A stretch of DNA of 64,000 nt from Candidatus Solibacter sp. (GTDB lineage: Bacteria; Acidobacteriota; Terriglobia; Bryobacterales; Bryobacteraceae). Below, one piece after another: positions 15,611-24,955 of the stretch. The notes below the pieces were generated by a model. The model had not been told where the DNA came from and did no database searches. It was given only the letters and a program-made list of their open reading frames with translations. The stretch spans positions 177,951-241,950 of the forward strand of contig PNKE01000014.1 in assembly GCA_013822245.1 (NCBI GenBank), in the 5' to 3' direction. The position numbers and the translations under genes were made by a program. Positions within the stretch are counted from its first letter, which is position 1; each line of letters begins with the position of its first letter.

Positions 15611-17272
15611 ATGCCCTTGAAGTCCATCTCCCGCCGCTCGTTCGCGGCCTCCATCCCCGCCGTTGCCGCCGCCCAGCCGTCCCAGGAGCTTCGTTTCGAC
15701 GGCGAACTGGTCCGCCGCCATGACGGCTATGTCGACAACCTGATCGCCAAACAGATCACGGCGCCGCGGGATCCCGCCCGCGGCTCGTTCGCCGACGATT
15801 TCGGAATCGTTTTTGCCGGTACTCCGGCCGGCATTATCGACGCCTCGGTGGCGGCGATCCTGTGCCGGCAGTCGCGCCACTACGGTTCGGCGGCGCTGAT
15901 GGAGAGGGTCCGGTTGGCCGCCGGATGGCTCGAACGCAATCAATTGAAGTCGGGCAACTTCGATCTGGCGACGACTAACTTCAACTCGCCTCCCGACACC
16001 GGCTTCATCACCCACTCGCTGAGTTCGGCCGCGCTGCACGCCCGCCGCGGCGGTCTCAAGGAGGTCTCCGCGCTCATCGAGCCTGTCCTCAGGCGCATGG
16101 CCGCTGCGATGACGGTGGGCGGCGTCCACACGCCCAACCACCGCTGGGTGGTTTGCGAGGCGCTGGCTCAAATGTACGAACTGTTCGGCGAGCCCGCCTA
16201 CCTGCGGCGCATCGGCCAGTGGCTGGCCGAGACGATCGACATCGACACCGATGGCCAGTACAACGAACGCTCGACGGCCATCTACAACGCCGTCACCAAC
16301 ATCGCCCTGGTTGTGATGGCGGACAAGTTGAAGCGGCCTGAACTGCTTGAGCCGGTCCGGCGGAACCTCGACGCCATGCTCTATCTTCTGCACGCCGACG
16401 GCGAAGTGGTGACCGAGATCTCCATCCGCCAGGACGCCTTCGAGCGCGGCGACATGCGCCGCTACTGGATGCCGCTTTACTATCTGGCCGTCACCGATAA
16501 CAATCCCCGTTACGCCAACCTCGCCCGCGCGTATGCCGGACACGCCTCGCTGTCGCAGACCATGACATACCCGCAACTCCGCCAGCCGTTGCCGGCCTCG
16601 GCGCCGCTGCCGCACGACTACGTCCGCGAACTGAGCGAAATCCGCGCCGCCCGCATCCGCCGCGGCCCGCGCAGCGCCACCGTGCTGTGGAACGGCGTCA
16701 ACCGCTTCCTCGCATTCCGCAAGGGCGGCTGCGTGATTGAAGGGGTGCGGTTCGCCTCGGCTTTTTTTGGCAAGGGCCAGTTCGTTCCGTCCGCGATGCG
16801 CAAGACCGCCGCCGGCTATCAGTTGTCCCAGGAACTCGAAGGGCCCTATTACCAGCCGCTCGAGCCGTCCAGGCCGGTTGCGGTTCAGGAGTATGGCGCG
16901 ACCCGGCTGCTGCGGCGGCGCAGCGAAGTCTGCCGCCTCACCCAGTCGGCCACGGTCCGCGAGACCGCCTCGGGCTTCGACATCGACATCTCGATCGAAG
17001 GCACTGACAATGTGCCTGTGTCCATCGAAGTCCTCTTCCGCCAGGGGACTCAACTCGATGGCGTCGCTCCGGCCGCGGCCGCCGATTCATTCCTGTTGTC
17101 TGAAGGCCATGCCACCGCCACATCCGGCCCGGATTCGATCCGCGTCGGCCCGGGACTCGGCCTCCACCGCTGGACCCAGATCCGCGGCGCCGCGCCCAAG
17201 CTGCCCGGACCGTCGGTCTATCTCTGCGGCTTCACGCCGCTCCGGCACACGCTCAAAATCGAATGCCCGTGA
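15611..17272 (+). CDS. Exported alpha/alpha-barrel-like protein, unknown substrate
   Basis: A 553-residue protein with a twin-arginine-type leader (MPLKSISRRSFAASIPAVAAA). The first 330 residues are helix-rich with repeated blocks (SAALMERVRLAAGWLERNQ, RRIGQWLAETIDIDTDGQYNERSTAIYNAVTNIALVV), the pattern of an (alpha/alpha)6 toroid used by glycoside hydrolases and polysaccharide lyases. The last 200 residues look like beta-sandwich. The NERSTAIYNAV and NHRWVVCEAL segments with polar residues may line the active site. I cannot name a CAZy family. The start at 15611 is taken because the leader begins there. It is divergent from the serine hydrolase, 53 bases away, and convergent with the DsbD-like gene. 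Confidence 0.7.
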   Translation: MPLKSISRRSFAASIPAVAAAQPSQELRFDGELVRRHDGYVDNLIAKQITAPRDPARGSFADDFGIVFAGTPAGIIDASVAAILCRQSRHYGSAALMERVRLAAGWLERNQLKSGNFDLATTNFNSPPDTGFITHSLSSAALHARRGGLKEVSALIEPVLRRMAAAMTVGGVHTPNHRWVVCEALAQMYELFGEPAYLRRIGQWLAETIDIDTDGQYNERSTAIYNAVTNIALVVMADKLKRPELLEPVRRNLDAMLYLLHADGEVVTEISIRQDAFERGDMRRYWMPLYYLAVTDNNPRYANLARAYAGHASLSQTMTYPQLRQPLPASAPLPHDYVRELSEIRAARIRRGPRSATVLWNGVNRFLAFRKGGCVIEGVRFASAFFGKGQFVPSAMRKTAAGYQLSQELEGPYYQPLEPSRPVAVQEYGATRLLRRRSEVCRLTQSATVRETASGFDIDISIEGTDNVPVSIEVLFRQGTQLDGVAPAAAADSFLLSEGHATATSGPDSIRVGPGLGLHRWTQIRGAAPKLPGPSVYLCGFTPLRHTLKIECP

Positions 17273-17322
17273 CTCGCCCGCGCGCGCGCCTGTATCCAAG
17301 GACGTCGGACGTCCCGGCGAGC

Positions 17323-17796
17323 CTATTTCAGCGTCACCGTCTGCTCCAACCGCACTGTCTTCGGCGGCAGGCACTGCTTGTTGTCGCACGCCTGATACTT
17401 CGCCGTCACCGTCAACTTGTGCGCGCCCGGCTTGGCGTCACGGTTGATCTCCACCGGCAGGCGGAACTCCACTTCCCCGAAGTAGAACTCGACTGACATA
17501 TCGAACGCTTCCTCGTGCGCCGTCAACGGCACCGGCGCATCAATCACCCCTGCCAGCTTGAATTGCTGCGGCGCGGGCATCGCGATCTGTGTCGCGACCG
17601 GCCCGCCTTCCAGGGCTTTGAGCGAATACAGGTGCCAGCCCTCTTCCACCGTCGCCATCACCAGCACTTCGATCCTGGCTCCGGCGGCCGCCGACTGTGG
17701 GGCGGCGAGCGTCCACTTCACCGGGTCCAGCTTCTGCTCGGCCTCCTGCGCCTGAACGGCGAAGGCCATCGCAACCGCTGCCATCAGATATCGCAT
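17323..17796 (-). CDS. Periplasmic DsbD N-terminal-domain-like protein
   Basis: A 157-residue secreted protein: signal peptide MRYLMAAVAMAFAVQAQ, then an immunoglobulin-like fold related to the alpha domain of thiol:disulfide interchange protein DsbD. The HLYSLKALEGGPVATQI and YQACDNKQCLPP stretches are characteristic, and the two cysteines of the latter are the redox pair. The membrane and gamma domains of DsbD are absent, so it is a free-standing domain that may pass electrons to periplasmic partners. The ATG lies 8 bases downstream of the isocitrate dehydrogenase stop, so they are co-transcribed, though no functional link is obvious. Confidence 0.82.
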   Translation of the reverse strand: MRYLMAAVAMAFAVQAQEAEQKLDPVKWTLAAPQSAAAGARIEVLVMATVEEGWHLYSLKALEGGPVATQIAMPAPQQFKLAGVIDAPVPLTAHEEAFDMSVEFYFGEVEFRLPVEINRDAKPGAHKLTVTAKYQACDNKQCLPPKTVRLEQTVTLK

Positions 17797-17804
17797 CCCG
17801 GCCT

Positions 17805-18809
17805 CTACAAGTTCCCGATCACGGCCTGGGTGAACTCGGCCGTCTGCGCCGTGCCGCCCACGTCGCGCGTCAGGTGCTTCGCCTGGCGGAAAGTCTCTGA
17901 CAGCGCCCGCTGGAACCGGTTCGCCGCATCGCTCTCGCCCAGATGGCGCAGCATCAGGATCGCCGACGACATCAGCGCCGTCGGATTCGCCAGCCCGCCG
18001 CCAGCGATATCCGGCGCCGATCCGTGCACCGCCTCGAATACCGCGCACTTCTCGCCCATGTTCGCCCCCGGCACCACGCCAAGGCCGCCTACCAGCCCCG
18101 CCGCCAGGTCCGACACAATGTCGCCATACAGGTTCGGCAACAGCAGCACATCAAACGTCTCCGGCCGCATCACCAACTGCATCGACGCATTGTCCACGAT
18201 CAGCTCGTTATAAGCGATCTCAGGATACTCGGCCGCGATCTCCCGGCAGCAGCGGATGAACAGACCGTCGCTCAGCTTCATGATGTTGGCCTTGTGCACC
18301 GCCGTCACCTTCTTGCGGCGGTTGGCCCGCGAATACTCGAACGCATACCGCGCAATCCGGATCGACGCATACCGTGTAATGATCTTCAGGCTTTCGACGA
18401 CGTCTTTCACCACCTCGTGTTCCAGCCCCGAATACAGATCCTCCGTGTTCTCGCGGAAGATCACCATGTCGATATTCACGTCCTCGAACCGCGTCTTCAG
18501 CCCCGGCAGCGTGAACACTGGCCTGACGTTGGCAAACAGATCAAGCCGTTTACGCAGCGCCACGTTGACGCTCTTGAATCCGCCGCCGATCGGCGTCGTC
18601 ACCGGACCCTTCAAACCCACGCCCGTGCGCTCCAGCGACTTGATGACGTACTCAGGCAGGCTCGACCCCATCTGTTCGATGATGGTGACGCTCAACTCCT
18701 GCCGGTCCCACTCGATCGGCACTTTCAGCGCCGCCAGAACCTCCACCGTCGCCTCGGCCACCTCCGGCCCTATGCCGTCTCCAGGGATCAACGTGACTTC
18801 GTACGCCAT
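17805..18809 (-). CDS. Isocitrate dehydrogenase, NAD-type short form
   Basis: A 334-residue beta-decarboxylating dehydrogenase. Motifs: VTLIPGDGIGPEVAE at the N-terminus, FRENTEDLYSGLEHEV (ENTEDLYSG is typical of NAD-dependent isocitrate dehydrogenases), VHKANIMKLSDG (catalytic Lys), NELIVDNASMQLV, LYGDIVSDLAAGLVGG (catalytic Asp) and VFEAVHGSAPDIAG for cofactor contact. A homoisocitrate or tartrate dehydrogenase function cannot be excluded, but isopropylmalate dehydrogenase is unlikely because the substrate-binding arginine/leucine pattern differs. Start: MAYEVTL at 18809, six codons inside the longest frame. Divergent from the secreted methyltransferase gene. Confidence 0.88.
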   Translation of the reverse strand: MAYEVTLIPGDGIGPEVAEATVEVLAALKVPIEWDRQELSVTIIEQMGSSLPEYVIKSLERTGVGLKGPVTTPIGGGFKSVNVALRKRLDLFANVRPVFTLPGLKTRFEDVNIDMVIFRENTEDLYSGLEHEVVKDVVESLKIITRYASIRIARYAFEYSRANRRKKVTAVHKANIMKLSDGLFIRCCREIAAEYPEIAYNELIVDNASMQLVMRPETFDVLLLPNLYGDIVSDLAAGLVGGLGVVPGANMGEKCAVFEAVHGSAPDIAGGGLANPTALMSSAILMLRHLGESDAANRFQRALSETFRQAKHLTRDVGGTAQTAEFTQAVIGNL

Positions 18810-18912
18810 ACATTGATGGTAGCTCACGGGATTTCCTCACCGTTCCCGTAACCCCGCGGCTTCGCGTACCGCCTCTGATTGAGGTAACCTCGAAAATTCA
18901 AGGAACTTGATC

Positions 18913-19497
18913 ATGACCACCCGCAAGACCTTCGCCTCGGCGCTTCTCGCTTCCCTGCTGCTCGTCTCTTCCGCCTTCGCCCAGGAGGCGAAACCGAAGA
19001 AGGACCCTGACGTTCCCTACGTCCCCACCACCGAACGCGCCGTCGAGGAGATGCTCAAACTCGCCAACATCAAATCCACCGACGTCCTCTACGATCTCGG
19101 TTGCGGCGACGGCCGCATCGTCGTCACCGCGGCCAAGAAGTATGGCACCCGCGGCGTCGGCATCGACATCAACCCCGTCCGCATCCAGGAAGCCCGCGAA
19201 AACGCGAAGAAAAACGGCGTCGAACACCTGGTCCGTTTCGAGGAAGGCGACCTGTTTGAAGCCAAAATCAGCGATGCCACCGTCGTCACCCTCTTCCTGC
19301 TGCCCAGCGTCAACCTGAAACTTCGCCCGAAACTGATGGCCGACCTGAAGCCCGGCGCCCGCGTGGTCTCGAACACCTTCGACATGGGCGACTGGAAAGC
19401 CGAAAAGGAAACCGCGCTCGACGACCAGGACGACGAGGATACCTACCTCAGCCACAAGTTTTTCCTCTGGACCATCCCGCAGCGCAGCGCAAATTAG
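18913..19497 (+). CDS. Secreted class I SAM-dependent methyltransferase
   Basis: A 194-residue protein that combines an N-terminal Sec signal (KTFASALLASLLLVSSAFAQ) with a complete Rossmann methyltransferase core: motif I VLYDLGCGDGRIVV, motif II GVGIDINPVRIQEA, then an acidic motif in FEEGDLFEA and a VVTLFLLPS strand. SAM is not normally available outside the cytoplasm, so export of this enzyme is odd; similar signal-bearing proteins occur in Acidobacteria and Planctomycetes from memory. A Shine-Dalgarno AAGGA lies 9 bases before the ATG at 18913, and the upstream TTG is therefore not used. Followed by the RraA-like gene after 49 bases. Confidence 0.85.
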   Translation: MTTRKTFASALLASLLLVSSAFAQEAKPKKDPDVPYVPTTERAVEEMLKLANIKSTDVLYDLGCGDGRIVVTAAKKYGTRGVGIDINPVRIQEARENAKKNGVEHLVRFEEGDLFEAKISDATVVTLFLLPSVNLKLRPKLMADLKPGARVVSNTFDMGDWKAEKETALDDQDDEDTYLSHKFFLWTIPQRSAN

Positions 19498-19546
19498 TCC
19501 CCCGGACTTGATTCCCGCCCGCGGCTCGCCGTATGCTCTTTGCACC

Positions 19547-20299
19547 ATGGATCGCCGCGACCTGCTTGCCGCCGCCACCGCCCTCGGGCTGTCTCCAGCC
19601 GCTTCCGCCGCCGCCGCGGGCCCGCTGGAGTTCAAGGCCCTGCTCGATATCAAACGTTTCGACACCCCCACTGTCGCCAACGCCATCGAAACCTTTAACG
19701 TCCGCCCGCGCAACCAGGGCTTCATGCGGCCGGAGATCAAGTGTGTCTTCCCCGAGTTCAGCCCTATCGCCGGCTACGCCGTCACCGGCAGGATCCGCGC
19801 CTCGCAGGCGCCTCCCCAGGGCGTCAGCTACACCAGACGCTCCGATTGGTGGGACTTCATCGTCTCCATCCCCCAGCCCCGCGTCATCGTCCTGGAAGAC
19901 CTCGACGACCCGCCCGGCTGCGGATCCTTCTGGGGCGAGGTCAACGCCAGCATCCACCGCGCCCTGGGTTGCGCCGGCGCGGTCACCAACGGCTGTGTCC
20001 GCGACCTCAAGGAGGTCCGTGAAATGGGCTTCCAGTTCTTCGCCCAGCACATCGCCGTCTCACACGCCTACGTCCACATGGTCGAATTCGGCAAACCGGT
20101 CACCATCGGCGGACTCACCGTCAAACCCGGTGACCTGCTTCACGGCGACCTGCACGGCGTCCACTCCGTCCCCATCGACATCGCGCCCAAGATCCCCGAC
20201 GCCATCGCCAAAATCGTCGCCGCCGAGCGCCGCACCATCGACTACTGCCACTCGCCCGGTTTCACTCTTGAAGGTCTGAAAAAACTTACCGGCGGGTAG
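19547..20299 (+). CDS. RraA-like HMG/CHA aldolase-family protein with leader
   Basis: A 250-residue protein of the RraA superfamily, which includes class II 4-hydroxy-4-methyl-2-oxoglutarate aldolases. Expected motifs are ALGCAGAVTNGCVRDLKEV (usually DGxxRD; the first Asp is Asn here) and the metal/substrate loop KPGDLLHGDLHGVHSVP. A twin-arginine-like but weak leader (MDRRDLLAAATALGLSPAASAAAAG) begins at the ATG at 19547. The core is longer than bare RraA by about 70 residues because of the leader and a helical tail. Probably an exported or periplasmic aldolase or lyase; the RNase E inhibitor role is unlikely. Confidence 0.82.
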   Translation: MDRRDLLAAATALGLSPAASAAAAGPLEFKALLDIKRFDTPTVANAIETFNVRPRNQGFMRPEIKCVFPEFSPIAGYAVTGRIRASQAPPQGVSYTRRSDWWDFIVSIPQPRVIVLEDLDDPPGCGSFWGEVNASIHRALGCAGAVTNGCVRDLKEVREMGFQFFAQHIAVSHAYVHMVEFGKPVTIGGLTVKPGDLLHGDLHGVHSVPIDIAPKIPDAIAKIVAAERRTIDYCHSPGFTLEGLKKLTGG

Positions 20300-20382
20300 C
20301 CGCGGTCTGGCCGCCCGGAGCCGGGTGTCTGAAATTTCAGTAGCCGGTCCCGCTGCTCAACCGGAATGTGCGATTCTAGGCT

Positions 20383-20388
20383 TATACT
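20383..20388 (+). promoter_or_regulatory. Possible -10 element (TATACT) of the efflux operon
   Basis: TATACT in an otherwise GC-rich gap, 59 bases before the TolC-like start. No convincing -35 element is at the right spacing. Confidence 0.3.
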
Positions 20389-20446
20389 GGGATTCATTGA
20401 AGTCCATTCCGGCCCTCGGCGCCGGATCGCTGCACGCTTGGGAACG

Positions 20447-21808
20447 ATGATCACACCCAACTCCGGATTCGTCCTGGCGCTGACCCTCGTCGCCGTGCCG
20501 GTTTACGCCCAATGGAGCCTGCCCGGCGTGGTGCGGTCCGCCGGGCAGCGCTACCCCGGCGTCGAAATCTCGCTGGCGAAGATGGCCGAAGCCGCCGCCG
20601 GCGTCCAACTCGCCCGTACGTCCTACCTGCCCAAGGCCGATTACCTTTTCCATGTCAATCGCGCCACCCGCAACAACGTCTTCGGCATGATGATGCCGCA
20701 GCAGGTGGTCGCACCCATCTCCGGCCCGCCTCTGGCCACGAACGCCGGAACCAACGTCTGGGGCACGGCCACCGGGTTTCTGGTCAGTTGGGAACCCTTC
20801 GACCTCGGCCAGCGCAAGGCCCGCGACCAGGTCGCCGGCGCCGAACGCTTGCTGGCTGAAAAGGCGCTGGTCCGGACCCGCTTCCAGGCCGAGGCCGCCG
20901 CCGCCGACGCCTTTCTCACCATCCTCGCCGCTGACGAGGTTGTCAGAAACGGCCAGGCCGGATCCAAGCGCGCCGAATCCCTGGTTCGTCTGGTGGAAGC
21001 TCTCGCCGCCCAGGGCCTCAGGCCGGGAACCGACCTCGCCAGGGCCCGCATCGAAAAATCCGCCGCCGACGCCCAGTGGATCCAGGCCCGCACGGCCGCC
21101 CGCACCGCCCGCGCCGCCATGCTCGACTTCCTCGGCGACGAGGCCGAGAACATGGTCCTCGATGCCGCGTCTTTCTCCTCTGCCCCCTGGCAGATGGACA
21201 GCGCCGCCGGCATCCACCCGCTGCTCGCCGAGCAACAGGCCTCGCTGGGCCTCGGCCAGGCCCGCCGCGCCGAACTCGATAAGGCCTGGATGCCGAAGTT
21301 CCTTGGCCAGTCCGCGCTCTACGCCCGCGGCACCGGCGCTTACGGCGACGGCTCCACCGGCGGTGCATTCGCCGGCCTCGGACCCAATATTTACAACTGG
21401 GGCGTCGGCTTCAGCGTCCAGTTCGCCCTCGGCGACCTGCCCGCGATCAGAGCCCGCCGCCAGGCCGAAACTGCCCGCCTCCAATCCGAAACCGCCCGCC
21501 TCCAACTGGTCCAGCGCAACGTATCGGCGGAGGTGATGCGGGCGCGGGCGAGGCTTGACGGCGCCAGGGAGATGGTCGCCGCGGTCCGCGTCCAGTACTC
21601 AGCCGCCACGGAGGTTTACGAACAGGCCCAAGCCCGCTACAGCAGCGGACTGGCCGGCCTGATTGAAGTCGTTGATGCGCAGCGCACCTATCAGCAGGCA
21701 GAGATCGACGACGCGCTTGCCCGCCTTGCCGTGTGGCGCGCCCAACTCGGCGTCGCCATTGCCGCGGGCGACCTGGTCCCGTTCCTGAATCTCCTGGAGA
21801 AGAGGTAA
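20447..21808 (+). CDS. TolC-family outer membrane efflux protein
   Basis: A 453-residue outer-membrane channel of a tripartite pump. Signal peptide SGFVLALTLVAVPVYAQ, then two related halves of long amphipathic helices (ARTRFQAEAAAADAFLTILAADEVV...; AETARLQSETARLQLVQRNVSAEVMRARARL) typical of the TolC alpha-barrel, including the ARYSSGLAGLIEVVDAQRTY segment that is conserved in the family. It is the first gene of an operon with the RND pump 9 bases downstream and the membrane fusion protein after that; gene order OMP-RND-MFP is less common than MFP-RND-OMP. The substrate is not predictable. The ATG at 20447 begins the signal peptide; the longer frame adds unrelated residues. Confidence 0.92.
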   Translation: MITPNSGFVLALTLVAVPVYAQWSLPGVVRSAGQRYPGVEISLAKMAEAAAGVQLARTSYLPKADYLFHVNRATRNNVFGMMMPQQVVAPISGPPLATNAGTNVWGTATGFLVSWEPFDLGQRKARDQVAGAERLLAEKALVRTRFQAEAAAADAFLTILAADEVVRNGQAGSKRAESLVRLVEALAAQGLRPGTDLARARIEKSAADAQWIQARTAARTARAAMLDFLGDEAENMVLDAASFSSAPWQMDSAAGIHPLLAEQQASLGLGQARRAELDKAWMPKFLGQSALYARGTGAYGDGSTGGAFAGLGPNIYNWGVGFSVQFALGDLPAIRARRQAETARLQSETARLQLVQRNVSAEVMRARARLDGAREMVAAVRVQYSAATEVYEQAQARYSSGLAGLIEVVDAQRTYQQAEIDDALARLAVWRAQLGVAIAAGDLVPFLNLLEKR

Positions 21809-21817
21809 CCGGCACAA

Positions 21818-24800
21818 ATGCGACTCGTCCGGTTCGCACTCCGCCGGCCCATCACCGTCATGGTCGCGGTGCTGGCCATCGTCCTGTTCAGCTTCCTCGC
21901 CGTCCGCCGCATGCCGGTCGACATCTTCCCCAACCTCGGCAACCCCGCCATCTACGTCGCCCAACCCTACGGCGGCATGGACCCCGCCCAGATGGAGGGC
22001 TTCCTCACCTACTACTTCGAGTACCACTTCCTCTACATCACCGGCATCGAACACGTCGAATCGAAAAGCGTCCAGGGCGCTTCGCTCATGAAACTCGTCT
22101 TCCACCAGGGGACCGACATGAGCCAGGCCATGGCCGAAGTGGTCGGCTACGTCAACCGCTCCCGCGCGTTCATGCCGCCCGGCACTGTGCCCCCCTTCAT
22201 CACCCGCTTCGACGCCGGTTCGGTCGCCGTCGCCCAGCTCGTCTTCCGCAGCGGCAACCGCCCCACCGGCGAGATGCAGGACATCGCCATCAACCGCGTT
22301 CGCCCTCTGTTTGCCACCCTCGAAGGCGTCTCCGCCCCGCCGCCGTTCGGCGGCAACCAGAAGTCGATCGTCGTCCGCCTCGACCCGATGAAACTCCGCC
22401 AGTACCGCGTCTCGCCCGAGGAAGCCATCGCCGCCGTCAACCGCGCCAGCGTCGTCTCGCCCTCCGGCAACGTCCGCATCGGCGGCCTCAACTACATCGC
22501 CACCACCAACGCCACGCTCAGCGAGAACATCGGCGAACTGCTCGACGCCCCGGTGCGCCCCGGCGCCATCCCGCCGGTCTACCTGCGCGACCTCGGAACC
22601 ATCGAAACCGGCACAGACATCGTCACCGGCTACGCTCACGTCAACGGCAAGCGGACCGTTTACATCCCCGTCACCAAGCGCGCCGACGCCTCTACGCTGC
22701 GCGTCATCCAGCGCGTCAAGGCGGCCCTGCCAGATATGCAGGCCGCCGTGCCCGGCGACGTCAGCGTCTCTCTCGAATTCGACCAAAGCGCCTTCGTTTC
22801 CTCCGCCATCCGCAATCTTGTCACCGAGGGCTGGCTCGGCGCCCTGCTCACCGGCCTCGTCGTCCTGCTCTTCCTGCGCGACTGGCGCGGCGCCCTCATC
22901 GTCATCACCACCATCCCCGCCGCTCTGTTCTCCGCCGTCATCATGCTCTGGGCCACGGGCCAGACCATCAACATCATGACCCTCGGCGGCCTCGCCCTCG
23001 CCGTCGGCATCCTCGTCGATGAGGCCACGGTTGAAATCGAGAACATCCACACGCATCTTGCTTCCGGCATGTCCCGCGCCTCGGCCGTCCTCGACGCCTG
23101 CCGAAAAACCGCGCTCCCCCGCCTGTTGGCCATGGTCTCCATCCTCTCGGTCTTCGCCCCGGCGTTCTTCATGACCGGCGTCGTCCGCCAGTTGTTCGTC
23201 CCTCTCGCCATGGCCGTCGGCTTCGCCATGATCGCGTCTTACCTGCTGTCGTCTACGCTCGTGCCGGTGCTCTCGGTCTGGATCCTGCGCGCGGGCCACG
23301 GAGAGCAGGGGGGAGGAAGGCTCCGTGCCATCTACAACCGTTACGTCGGCTGGGTGGTCCGTTTCCGCTGGCCCGTGGCGGCGTTCTATACGGCCAGCGC
23401 GCTGCTGCTTCTATGGGGCGTTTCAACCGTCATCGGCCGCGAAGTCTTTCCGGCCTCCGGCGAGCGCGTCTTCCAACTCCGCCTCCGCGCACCCACCGGC
23501 ACCCGCATCGAAAAGACCGAGCAGGAGGTTCTCAAGGCGCTCCGCATCATCGAAGGCGTCGCCGGAAAACAGAACGTCGCGGTCAGCACTGCCTTCATCG
23601 GCGTCCAGCCGCCCAGCTATCCCATCAACACCGTCCACCTCTGGACCGGCGGCCCCCACGAAGGCGTCCTCAAAGTCCAGTTGAAACCCGATGCCCCGCT
23701 CACCGGCGACGATCTCAAGGAACAGCTCCGCAAGGCGTTCCAGCGCCAGATGCCCGGCAATCGTATCGCCTTCGAGCCCGGCGACATCATCGGCCAGGTG
23801 ATGAGCTTCGGTTCGCCCGCGCCCATCGAAGTCGCCGTCCAGGGGCCGGACCTCGCCGCCAGCCGCGCCCACGCCGAAAAGCTCCACGGCGAACTTTCCC
23901 GCCTGACTGTCCTCCGGGATCTGAACTTCGCCCAGGCACTCGACTACCCCGTCCTCGACGTCAAAATCGATCGCGTCAAGGCCGGCATGCACGGCCTGAC
24001 GATGGCCGACGTCGCCCGGTCCCTGGTGGCCGCCACCTCCTCCAGCCGCTTCGTCGAGCCGAACTACTGGCGCGATCCGAAATCCGGCAACGCCTTCCAG
24101 ATTCAGGTCGAAATCCCTTACCAGCAGATGGACTCCGCCGCCGCCGTCGGCGCGGTTCCCGTCATGAAGGACGGCGCCGTCCGCCCCGCGCTTGAGGATG
24201 TCGCAGCCATCTCCACCAGCCGCGCCATGGGCTCGGTCGAGCGCTACAACATGCAGCGCGTCGTCAGCCTTACGGCCAATCTCCATGGCGTCGCCCTCGG
24301 CGAAGGCGCCGAAGCCGTCAAAGCCGCGGTGAAGAAAGCGGGCGACCCGCCTAAGGGGACCAAGGTCCAGTTTCGCGGTCAGATCCCGCCGCTCGAGGCC
24401 ACAACCGAAAACCTCTCCATGGGCATCGTGTTGTCGCTCTCGGCCATCTTCCTTCTGCTGGCCGCCGCCTTCCAGTCGTTCCGCGTCTCGGCCGTCATCC
24501 TCTCCACCGCTCCCGCCGTACTTGCCGGATCCGCCGTCGCGCTCGCCATCACCGGCGCCACGCTCAACGTCCAGTCGTTCCTCGGCACGGTGATGGCCAC
24601 CGGCATCGCCGTCGCCAACGCCATCCTGGTCTGTTCGTTCGCCGAAGCGGCCCGCCGTAGCGGCATCAACGCCCTCGACGCCGCACGCCAGGGCGCCACC
24701 GGCCGCCTGCGCGCAATCCTCATGACCGCCACCGCCATGACCGCCGGCATGATCCCCATCGCTCTCGGCCTCGGCGAAGGCGGCTCCCAGACCGCTCCAC

Positions 24801-24955
24801 TCGGACGCGCCGTCATCGGCGGACTTGTTGCCGCCACCATCGCCACGCTCACCGTCCTGCCCGCCTTCTATTCAATTCTTATGAATGGCGTCAGCGCATC
24901 CAGCGCGTCGCTCGACCCCTCAGACCCTTCGAGCAAATGGTATGAAGCATCCTAG
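21818..24955 (+). CDS. RND-family efflux pump, inner membrane subunit
   Basis: A 1045-residue proton-driven exporter with the AcrB/CusA layout: an N-terminal transmembrane helix (PITVMVAVLAIVLFSFLAV), porter domain, then helices TM2-6 from about 340, with the same set repeated in the second half (from about 870). The TM4 relay reads LALAVGILVDEATVEIEN: an Asp-Glu pair where HAE1 drug pumps have Asp-Asp and heavy-metal pumps a single Asp. This places it near HAE1 pumps but leaves substrate open. It overlaps the membrane fusion protein gene by 14 bases at the 3' end, so translation is coupled. The sequence is full-length without frameshift. Confidence 0.95.
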   Translation: MRLVRFALRRPITVMVAVLAIVLFSFLAVRRMPVDIFPNLGNPAIYVAQPYGGMDPAQMEGFLTYYFEYHFLYITGIEHVESKSVQGASLMKLVFHQGTDMSQAMAEVVGYVNRSRAFMPPGTVPPFITRFDAGSVAVAQLVFRSGNRPTGEMQDIAINRVRPLFATLEGVSAPPPFGGNQKSIVVRLDPMKLRQYRVSPEEAIAAVNRASVVSPSGNVRIGGLNYIATTNATLSENIGELLDAPVRPGAIPPVYLRDLGTIETGTDIVTGYAHVNGKRTVYIPVTKRADASTLRVIQRVKAALPDMQAAVPGDVSVSLEFDQSAFVSSAIRNLVTEGWLGALLTGLVVLLFLRDWRGALIVITTIPAALFSAVIMLWATGQTINIMTLGGLALAVGILVDEATVEIENIHTHLASGMSRASAVLDACRKTALPRLLAMVSILSVFAPAFFMTGVVRQLFVPLAMAVGFAMIASYLLSSTLVPVLSVWILRAGHGEQGGGRLRAIYNRYVGWVVRFRWPVAAFYTASALLLLWGVSTVIGREVFPASGERVFQLRLRAPTGTRIEKTEQEVLKALRIIEGVAGKQNVAVSTAFIGVQPPSYPINTVHLWTGGPHEGVLKVQLKPDAPLTGDDLKEQLRKAFQRQMPGNRIAFEPGDIIGQVMSFGSPAPIEVAVQGPDLAASRAHAEKLHGELSRLTVLRDLNFAQALDYPVLDVKIDRVKAGMHGLTMADVARSLVAATSSSRFVEPNYWRDPKSGNAFQIQVEIPYQQMDSAAAVGAVPVMKDGAVRPALEDVAAISTSRAMGSVERYNMQRVVSLTANLHGVALGEGAEAVKAAVKKAGDPPKGTKVQFRGQIPPLEATTENLSMGIVLSLSAIFLLLAAAFQSFRVSAVILSTAPAVLAGSAVALAITGATLNVQSFLGTVMATGIAVANAILVCSFAEAARRSGINALDAARQGATGRLRAILMTATAMTAGMIPIALGLGEGGSQTAPLGRAVIGGLVAATIATLTVLPAFYSILMNGVSASSASLDPSDPSSKWYEAS

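Noticed and set aside
21599..23299. 566-codon minus-strand frame opposite the RND gene
   Set aside because: Antisense of a conserved pump; composition typical of shadows.
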